Source: Halieaceae bacterium (lineage in GTDB: Bacteria; Pseudomonadota; Gammaproteobacteria; Pseudomonadales; Halieaceae). Taken from it: DNA of 36,729 nt. Within the stretch, counting starts at the first letter, position 1, and the number at the start of each line of letters is the position of its first letter. A program made the translations under genes and the position numbers. Below are positions 32,868-36,729 of the stretch, piece by piece. The stretch spans positions 1 to 36,729 of the forward strand of contig JAPOQD010000127.1 of the NCBI GenBank assembly GCA_026710905.1, read 5' to 3'. Under the pieces are notes generated by a model. That model did no database searches. It worked only from the letters and a program-made list of their open reading frames with translations, and was not told the origin of the DNA.

Positions 32868-32948
32868 AACCTAAACTAAACCAAAACGGGAGAAAACCAC
32901 AACTAACCAAAACGGTAACCTAAAGAAACCAACCTAAACGGGACACCC
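32868..32948 (+). repeat. Strand-asymmetric A/C-rich stretch with AACCAAAACGG units
   Basis: The plus strand is nearly devoid of T and G: AAACCTAAACTAAACCAAAA then CGGG, AACTAACCAAAACGG, AACCTAAAGAAACCAACC and AAACGGGACACCCACC. AACCAAAACGG occurs twice and AACCTAAA twice. It lies upstream of the SDR start and ends where the 77-bp repeat zone begins. No gene is visible. Confidence 0.7.
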
Positions 32949-32954
32949 ACCTTC

Positions 32955-33031
32955 TTTTCGACCTCAAAGGCTCCGAATTCACATATACGGTATTTCGTAG
33001 TATTACAGCGTATTGCATAGTATTGAAATAT
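32955..33031 (+). repeat. 77-bp direct repeat, copy A, with four 10-bp phased units
   Basis: The copy starts TTTTCGACCTCAAAGGCTCC and matches 35524-35600 at 70 of 77 positions, same orientation, same length. Its second half consists of 10-bp units TATTTCGTAG, TATTACAGCG, TATTGCATAG and TATTGAAATA (32991-33030), one per DNA turn. That pattern suits cooperative protein binding. Copies A and B bracket the 33.0-35.5 kb genes. Confidence 0.9.
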
Positions 33032-33199
33032 CATTAAAAATAGGAGGTTTTGACCATTTTTTGGGGGCTTTAGCGGTTTTTAATGCTATTTAATTATTAA
33101 TATATCGTTTTTTATTCATTATTTATTATAAACGGTCTTTTGGGCCTTTTAGGCCTTTTGGAGATATTTTTGACCCCTTTTGGGCTGTTTCCAGCCACC
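33032..33199. other. Very AT-rich spacer with CTTTTGGGCCTTTTAGG motifs
   Basis: This stretch is far more AT-rich than the rest of the window (TTAATTATTAATATATCG, TTTATTATAAACGG) and contains the imperfect repeat GGGCCTTTTAGGCCTTTTGG. It lies between repeat A and the first small gene and may hold a promoter. I see no gene or clear origin iterons. Confidence 0.55.
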
Positions 33200-33352
33200 A
33201 TGGCCCGAATCCGAAGGCGTTACCGGGTACTCACCACCATGGCCGGTGAACTGCTCGCCACGGCAGCTCAGCGGGAGGTTACCCAACACGACGAAAGGCT
33301 TTACCTTGAACTGTTCGGTGCGCTTGCGAACGCCCCGCGTCAACGGGCCTGA
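33200..33352 (+). CDS. Small hypothetical protein, first of a pair
   Basis: From ATG 33200 the 50-residue product begins MARIRRRYRVLTTMAGELLA and continues TAAQREVTQHDERLYLELFG to the end. It is basic at the N-terminus and helical after it. The frame is open upstream to 33140, but that part is AT-rich spacer. I have seen similar short proteins paired with the next gene in accessory DNA, but I cannot name a family. There is no strong ribosome site. Confidence 0.5.
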   Translation: MARIRRRYRVLTTMAGELLATAAQREVTQHDERLYLELFGALANAPRQRA

Positions 33353-33373
33353 TCCAGCAAGGAGAACCTGCGC

Positions 33374-33538
33374 ATGATGAACAAACTACTGTTGACCACC
33401 CACTGGCATGCAGCCGATGCACAATTGGTACTTGAGTTCCTGGATGAACTCAGGGGCATCATCAACATCGCCTGTGCCGAGGCGCTGGATGCCCTCTATC
33501 AATCAGAGCAGGGCCGCGAGAATAACTACGGCCTGTAA
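33374..33538 (+). CDS. Small hypothetical protein, second of a pair
   Basis: The 54-residue frame has AAGGAG nine bases before ATG 33374. The product reads MMNKLLLTTHWHAADAQLVL then EFLDELRGIINIACAEALDA and a short polar tail. It is acidic and helical, in contrast to its basic upstream neighbour 21 bases away. Similar LLTTHW...EFLDELR proteins occur in mobile or accessory regions, as I recall. Function unknown. A good ribosome site and ordinary codon use support reality. Confidence 0.62.
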   Translation: MMNKLLLTTHWHAADAQLVLEFLDELRGIINIACAEALDALYQSEQGRENNYGL

Positions 33539-34011
33539 GAGGATGACCTGCCAGTATGAGAGGTTGGAGGTGGAACGTCAGACCTGAGTGGATAATCGGC
33601 AGGAAGTGAATCAGCCTGGGGACAGGACAGTGGCCATGACGTGGGCTTCACACACCGACAAAAAATGCTGCTCGTGGCTCCATCATATATCTTGAAAGAC
33701 CGCCCATCGATTATTGTGCCCACGCTCATATGCCGGCGCCTCTCGAGCTTGTATTCCTCCGGCGCAACGGAATCGCCATCACTTTCCAACAGATCAATTT
33801 TCGCGATCATCCCAAGCTGGCGCGGCGGCGAGGTGACGGAGCGAATGTGAAGCTGCATGGACTCGTCAATACCTTCTGCGGCAGGCGGCTCACCTGCTGC
33901 GCCATCAGAGCTCTATGGTTTATTTTCACTCTGCACGAATACTTCATGGGCGGCTTCCATCGCCTCCATGGCGCATTGCCGCAACAAGTCGACCTCGTAT
34001 GGCGTCAGCAT
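33526..34011 (-). pseudogene. Stop-interrupted ORF downstream of the phosphoribosyltransferase
   Basis: ATG 34011 opens MLTPYEVDLLRQCAMEAMEA then AHEVFVQSENKP, and TAG (33913-33915) follows. The same frame then continues with SSDGAAGEPPAAEGIDESMQ, LHIRSVTSPPRQLGMIAKID and RRRHMSVGTIIDGRSFKIYD for about 129 residues to a stop at 33526. The LTPYE-DLLRQ start is reminiscent of small genes that follow this phosphoribosyltransferase family. Whether this is one gene broken by TAG, two small genes, or chance is not resolved. It overlaps the phosphoribosyltransferase 3' end by 68 bases. Confidence 0.33.
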
Positions 34012-34759
34012 CCGGGGAGCGGGCGAGATACCGAGCCTCTGATTGAGTAAGGCAATCGAAGGCGTGGCCGAATCGTTCTCGCCACCATTCTTCGAGGTTT
34101 TGGTCATGCTTTTGTCTGAGTTCATGGAGTTGTTCTCCGGTTGGATTCAACTTGGCGGAGTACGGTTTACCGGTTAGCGCAACCGCTCCAATCGCCTTGC
34201 CCCCGTTGCTTTCGATCCATCCGCGCAGGTTGGCGAGTGTACCACCTTGGCCGATGAAGTCATCCACCATCACGCATTTGCGTCCCTCTGCGACCTCACC
34301 ATCGAATGCTGCCTGACGGGCCAGACGACTGTAGCCATCAGCTCCGGTGTGGCCCACGATATTCGTCTGGACGATGTTACTGTCGAACGGTATTTCGAGG
34401 CGCTTACTGATCAACCGAGCCAGCGCTCCCGGAATGGCATTGAATCCTTCACGCTCATAGGCATGTGCGCTGACTAGCAGCGGCCGACTTTCCTTGACTT
34501 GATCGAGCAACGTGCGTACGGCAGTGAGTCCCGAATCATCGACGAGCGTGTGCACCAGCCTCCCCGCCGCACTTCCATTCCCGGCCTTTGCCACAGCGTA
34601 ATCGGGATGCTGTCGGGTTTGCTGCTCGGTTGCCAGTAGAACGGCATCCGGAAAATCTCGCCAATGAACCCGTGGCGGCTGCCCTATGGTATTCAAGTCT
34701 ATCTCAGCATCACTGTTTTCAATGTGAGGACAAAAGTATGGCAATCCAGCAAATGCCAT
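33944..34759 (-). CDS. Phosphoribosyltransferase-domain protein
   Basis: The 271-residue protein has the PRPP-binding motif VMVDDFIGQGGTLANLRGWI at about 168-187 (two acidic residues then a Gly/Thr-rich loop) and LLVSAHAYEREGFNAIPGAL with the pyrophosphate-side loop. QTNIVGHTGADGYSRLARQA precedes it, and FGHAFDCLTQSEARYLAR is at the end. This family is found in accessory regions of many proteobacteria. It is not one of the standard purine/pyrimidine salvage enzymes, and its base substrate is unknown. The frame stays open about a dozen codons before ATG 34759 (HQTLIPI), where related proteins seem longer, so the N-terminus may be shortened. Confidence 0.8.
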   Translation of the reverse strand: MAFAGLPYFCPHIENSDAEIDLNTIGQPPRVHWRDFPDAVLLATEQQTRQHPDYAVAKAGNGSAAGRLVHTLVDDSGLTAVRTLLDQVKESRPLLVSAHAYEREGFNAIPGALARLISKRLEIPFDSNIVQTNIVGHTGADGYSRLARQAAFDGEVAEGRKCVMVDDFIGQGGTLANLRGWIESNGGKAIGAVALTGKPYSAKLNPTGEQLHELRQKHDQNLEEWWRERFGHAFDCLTQSEARYLARSPDADAIRGRLVAAMRHGGDGSRP

Positions 34760-34969
34760 AATTGGAATCAGTGTTTGATGAATTGAAACGAAACATCATC
34801 GCTGGTTGATTGAAGTTTGACACACAAATCAGCCGAGAGGGTAAACGATTGCAAGCCAGAATACGGCGCCGGACATTTTATTGTTGGGCAATAGACCCAT
34901 TTTTGATTCACGGTGCAGAAAAGTCCACTACACCCCGGACCGAGCACAGAGCGGGCAGTTACCATCGAA
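34760..34969. other. Spacer between the phosphoribosyltransferase and the Fic remnant
   Basis: A 65-codon frame on the minus strand (34768-34965) is Cys-rich and has no family pattern or clear ribosome site. I do not call it a gene. The promoter for the phosphoribosyltransferase should lie here. Confidence 0.45.
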
Positions 34970-35371
34970 CTAAAAAATGGTAACCAACTCCAACAGCGGC
35001 GTCAGGTCACCACAATCTGCGGCGCGCAGGGCATCAAGATACGCCCTGCGCTGCGCCTCGATACCGGAAAATCCTCCACCGCCGGTCCAGTCGATGGCCG
35101 TTCCGCCGTACTCGTATCGCAGCATCGCCTCAGCCAGCAGGCGCGCGTGGCGGCCATTACCGTTTACGAAGGGATGAATCGAAACCAGCCGATAATGCAG
35201 CCGCACAACAGCCTCTTGTGGGCTGTAGGTGGCGTAGTCCACCCAGGCACGGGCATCGGCCAGCAAATTCCTGGTCTGAACCGAGATATGCGCCGGGTCA
35301 ATACCGAGGTTTTTCTCGGTGCGGCGGTATTGCCCCGCCCATCGCCACACATCACCAAACATGCGCCGGAA
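34970..35371 (-). pseudogene. Mobile mystery protein B (Fic family), 5'-truncated
   Basis: The frame matches the Fic-domain protein known as mobile mystery protein B from RRMFGDVWRWAGQYRRTEKN onward. It keeps YSPQEAVVRLHYRLVSIHPF and the catalytic motif HPFVNGNGRHAR (HPFxxGNGRxxR), and ends with AYLDALRAADCGDLTPLLEL. Fic enzymes transfer AMP or similar groups to proteins. Roughly the first 60-70 residues normal for the family are missing: the match stops at about 35370, where an AAACGGGATACCCACC repeat begins. The open frame upstream (to 35431) is repeat-derived. The HTH partner, mobile mystery protein A, is absent. An internal ATG (35362) could still be used. Confidence 0.75.
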
Positions 35372-35455
35372 CCAAAACGGGATACCCACCCACCTTATGC
35401 CTGGAAACGGGTGTCCAGTTTCAACCCGCAATCGGTGTCCAGTTTGGGTTTGAAT
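35372..35455. repeat. GGGATACCC / GGGTGTCCAGTTT repeats at the Fic truncation point
   Basis: AAAACGGGATACCCACCCAC (35374-35393) is followed by AAACGGGTGTCCAGTTT (35405-35421) and CGGTGTCCAGTTTGGGTTTG (35433-35452). The first resembles the GGGACACCCACC cores at 31925 and 32939. The others look like reversed or altered copies. Such arrays can flank RAYT-type transposons, but none is present. Confidence 0.7.
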
Positions 35456-35523
35456 ACGCAGGAAGGCGCGGATTTTGACTCATTGTGAACTTCACAATGC
35501 CTGCAAAGCCAAATAGCGCTTAT

Positions 35524-35600
35524 TTTTCGACCTCAAAAGCCCCGAATTCACATATACAGTATTGCGTAGTATTACAGATTATTGCATGGTATTGAAATAT
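35524..35600 (+). repeat. 77-bp direct repeat, copy B, with four 10-bp phased units
   Basis: The copy starts TTTTCGACCTCAAAAGCCCC and is 70/77 identical to 32955-33031. Its phased units are AGTATTGCGT, AGTATTACAG, ATTATTGCAT and GGTATTGAAA. It lies about 150 bases upstream of the truncated Fic gene, where the lost HTH partner gene and its promoter would be expected. Confidence 0.9.
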
Positions 35601-35627
35601 AGTAACTACTTACGCCTCCACAGGTTG

Positions 35628-35722
35628 AAGGGGCGACGCACGCGTCCCCCGCACATCCGGGGAGTCAAACCGCCAAATGCAAACATTGCGCGGGCCGCAC
35701 AAGTGCGGCCGGCCCCTAAGGC
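35628..35722. repeat. Modular palindromic repeat block
   Basis: GGGGCGACGCACGCGTCCCC (an imperfect palindrome) is followed by CCGCACATCCGGGGAG, CCGCCAAATGCAAACATTGC (one change from 18228-18247) and GGGCCGCACAAGTGCGGCC with the edge GGCCCCTAA. It is the same architecture as 18183-18285 with different palindrome cores. Confidence 0.78.
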
Positions 35723-35739
35723 GCCAGCCCGTCTGTCTT

Positions 35740-35771
35740 GGCCAGACATCACGTCAATACCGAACGCTTAC
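35740..35771 (+). repeat. 32-bp dispersed repeat, copy 2 (partner at 7407-7438)
   Basis: GGCCAGACATCACGTCAATA plus twelve bases matches the first copy at 29 of 32 positions, in the same orientation and again next to a CCCCTA(A/C)GGCGC flank. Confidence 0.6.
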
Positions 35772-35931
35772 AACCGGAGAGTAGTGACGTTTCTGAATCG
35801 CGGCCTCCTGTTTGTCGGAGTCGTTGATAGCAACGGTTCAAACGGAGTCGCGGGTAGCCATGTCTCCGAAGGCCGCAAGCTCTTTGTGCAGAGCAAAGCC
35901 GTTCCACGGATGTCTGGCGACCCCGGCTAAC

Positions 35932-36195
35932 TTACCCATCAGGCAGTTCATCGCCGGGTTGGGGTGGCGCATCCGGTGCGTTGTCAAGATGGCGCGCCAA
36001 GTCTACTGGTGTCGCCTTGGCGCCACGGCGGTAGAAAAACTCGGCCGCCGTCTCCACGGCTCCAATTTTTTGCGCTACCGCCGTAGCAATCCATTGGTTG
36101 AGCGAGACGCCGTCGTCCTTCGCCAGACGTGCGGCCGTCTCCTTCAAAGAGGCCGGCAACTTTAGCGGGTACTTGTAACGGGTAGTTGCGCTCAT
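35932..36195 (-). CDS. Ribbon-helix-helix antitoxin (HicB-like RHH tail only)
   Basis: The 87-residue protein begins MSATTRYKYPLKLPASLKET and has AARLAKDDGVSLNQWIATAV, the strand-helix-helix of Arc/HicB-type antitoxins. An acidic, Pro-rich toxin-binding tail (PDAPPQPGDELPDG) follows. It overlaps the upstream PIN toxin gene by four bases (ATGA), so the toxin is translated first, the reverse of the vapBC order at 6.9 kb. It should neutralise that toxin and repress the shared promoter. Confidence 0.87.
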   Translation of the reverse strand: MSATTRYKYPLKLPASLKETAARLAKDDGVSLNQWIATAVAQKIGAVETAAEFFYRRGAKATPVDLARHLDNAPDAPPQPGDELPDG

Positions 36196-36611
36196 GTTCG
36201 TAGTCTCCTCAAAATCTCCCTCGGCGCCACGACTGCTATACCAAGCTCAAGTGCAGGAGCAAAGTCTCTCAGGTTGTGAGTCACTATGTAGTCAGCATCG
36301 CCGTTGCTGGCGACTTCGAGCACCATTTCGTCATTGGGGTCGCGCAACGTCGGCCGCGTCCTGAAATGCAGATCTACCGGTTCGGCAATGGCGGCTATCG
36401 CATCCATGACGGACTCCACATCTTGCAGACTATGACCCGTAGCTGCGCGCACCTCCAGTCTCCCCAGCACTGCCTCGTATTCGAGAAACAGAGCTGTCGA
36501 GCACAGCAACCTGAACGCACCGGACGCCGCTTGCCGCAACAATTCGTTACTCGCGCCCGAAGAACTGCGGAAAGCAGCGATCAACACATTGGTGTCAACA
36601 ACCAGTCTCAC
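36192..36611 (-). CDS. PIN-domain toxin of a toxin-first TA pair
   Basis: From GTG 36611 the 139-residue product is VRLVVDTNVLIAAFRSSSGA at the N-terminus (first acidic Asp in VDTNV), LCSTALFLEYEAVLGR in the middle (conserved Glu), and RDPNDEMVLEVASNGDADYI with VTHNLRDF at the end (last acidic residues). It is a putative endoribonuclease of the COG1569-like PIN family. ATG 36722 would add 37 residues with no family match, so I prefer GTG. Its stop overlaps the antitoxin ATG. Confidence 0.87.
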   Translation of the reverse strand: MRLVVDTNVLIAAFRSSSGASNELLRQAASGAFRLLCSTALFLEYEAVLGRLEVRAATGHSLQDVESVMDAIAAIAEPVDLHFRTRPTLRDPNDEMVLEVASNGDADYIVTHNLRDFAPALELGIAVVAPREILRRLRT

Positions 36612-36729
36612 CAAACGGTATTTAATGGATATCTTCGGAGATGTCAACCACATAGGAATTGCCGCTTTTCCTGTGTCGATGACGGGCAACCCCGCCGACA
36701 AATTCCCATTCGCCGGAAACAATATCAGA
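36612..36729. other. Window end, promoter side of the PIN/RHH pair
   Basis: No gene is recognised in the last 118 bases. They should include the toxin-antitoxin promoter on the minus strand. Confidence 0.4.

Larger units (their letters stand above)
35456..35931. other. Gene-free region holding three repeat types
   Basis: These 476 bases contain 77-bp repeat copy B, a modular palindromic block and the 32-bp repeat copy 2. The last 150 bases before the antitoxin stop show no gene. A plus-strand frame through the whole region runs over repeats and is not supported. Confidence 0.6.

Noticed and set aside
33032..33199. AT-rich stretch as a plasmid or phage replication origin
   Set aside because: No iterons, DnaA boxes or replication gene nearby; AT content alone is not enough.
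34768..34965. 65-codon Cys-rich minus-strand frame
   Set aside because: No recognised family, start signal or conserved context; kept only as a note in the spacer entry.

Overview
The window is chromosomal DNA of a GC-rich gammaproteobacterium. The gene content and order point to the Pseudomonadales in the broad sense, including marine Cellvibrionales/Halieaceae-type lineages. Two blocks match Pseudomonas gene order as I recall it: argG ... pyrC-rnt, and aminotransferase-sfsA-dksA-gluQ-cbrB. DksA, Mpl, MiaE, SfsA and RNase T are all gammaproteobacterial housekeeping genes. I cannot assign genus or species.

Layout. 1-2.8 kb: a TIGR02444-type protein, a beta-carbonic anhydrase and argG, all on the minus strand. 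2.9-5.8 kb: one large secreted mosaic protein (spondin-like, Ig-like, glucose/sorbosone-dehydrogenase propeller, DUF4214). 5.9-7.2 kb: a decayed hicAB locus and an intact vapBC pair. 7.6-11.2 kb: an exported amidohydrolase, pyrC, and rnt preceded by a degenerate copy of its own 5' end. 11.4-16.1 kb (minus): a LON-domain protein coupled to an RND/MMPL transporter, then mpl. 16.4-20.4 kb (plus): PPi-dependent phosphofructokinase, an ArsC-type phosphatase, and a medium-chain dehydrogenase paired with an NTF2-like protein. 20.5-25.4 kb (minus): a K+-dependent-type membrane pyrophosphatase, an M15 peptidase, sfsA and an aminotransferase. 25.9-31.4 kb (plus): dksA, gluQ, a cbrB-like sigma-54 activator, a probable small RNA, miaE and a glycosyltransferase-like protein. 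31.5-36.7 kb: an accessory zone with small hypotheticals, an SDR enzyme, a phosphoribosyltransferase, a truncated Fic gene, a PIN/RHH toxin-antitoxin pair and many repeats.

Most notable system. The NtrC-family regulator is a clear CbrB relative by its C-terminal helix-turn-helix. Its receiver has Asn in place of the phosphoacceptor Asp, and no CbrA kinase lies next to it. Directly downstream are GTTAC/GTAAC half-sites, a sigma-54 -24/-12 element with exact spacing, about 96 nt carrying AAnAAnAA motifs, and a strong intrinsic terminator. This is the layout of the Pseudomonas cbrB-crcZ locus. It suggests an unannotated CrcZ-like Hfq-titrating RNA under a phosphorylation-independent CbrB.

The second theme is repeats. 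A modular family of perfect or near-perfect palindromes (GTAGGGGC edges, variable 16-20 bp cores centred on CATG or similar, CACCCTTCGGGCACA spacers, GCCCGCATATT ends) sits at intergenic points and in several cases supplies a neighbouring gene's stop codon. A separate 77-bp direct repeat with 10-bp periodicity brackets the 33.0-35.6 kb accessory island. No tRNA, rRNA, CRISPR array or complete insertion sequence was found.
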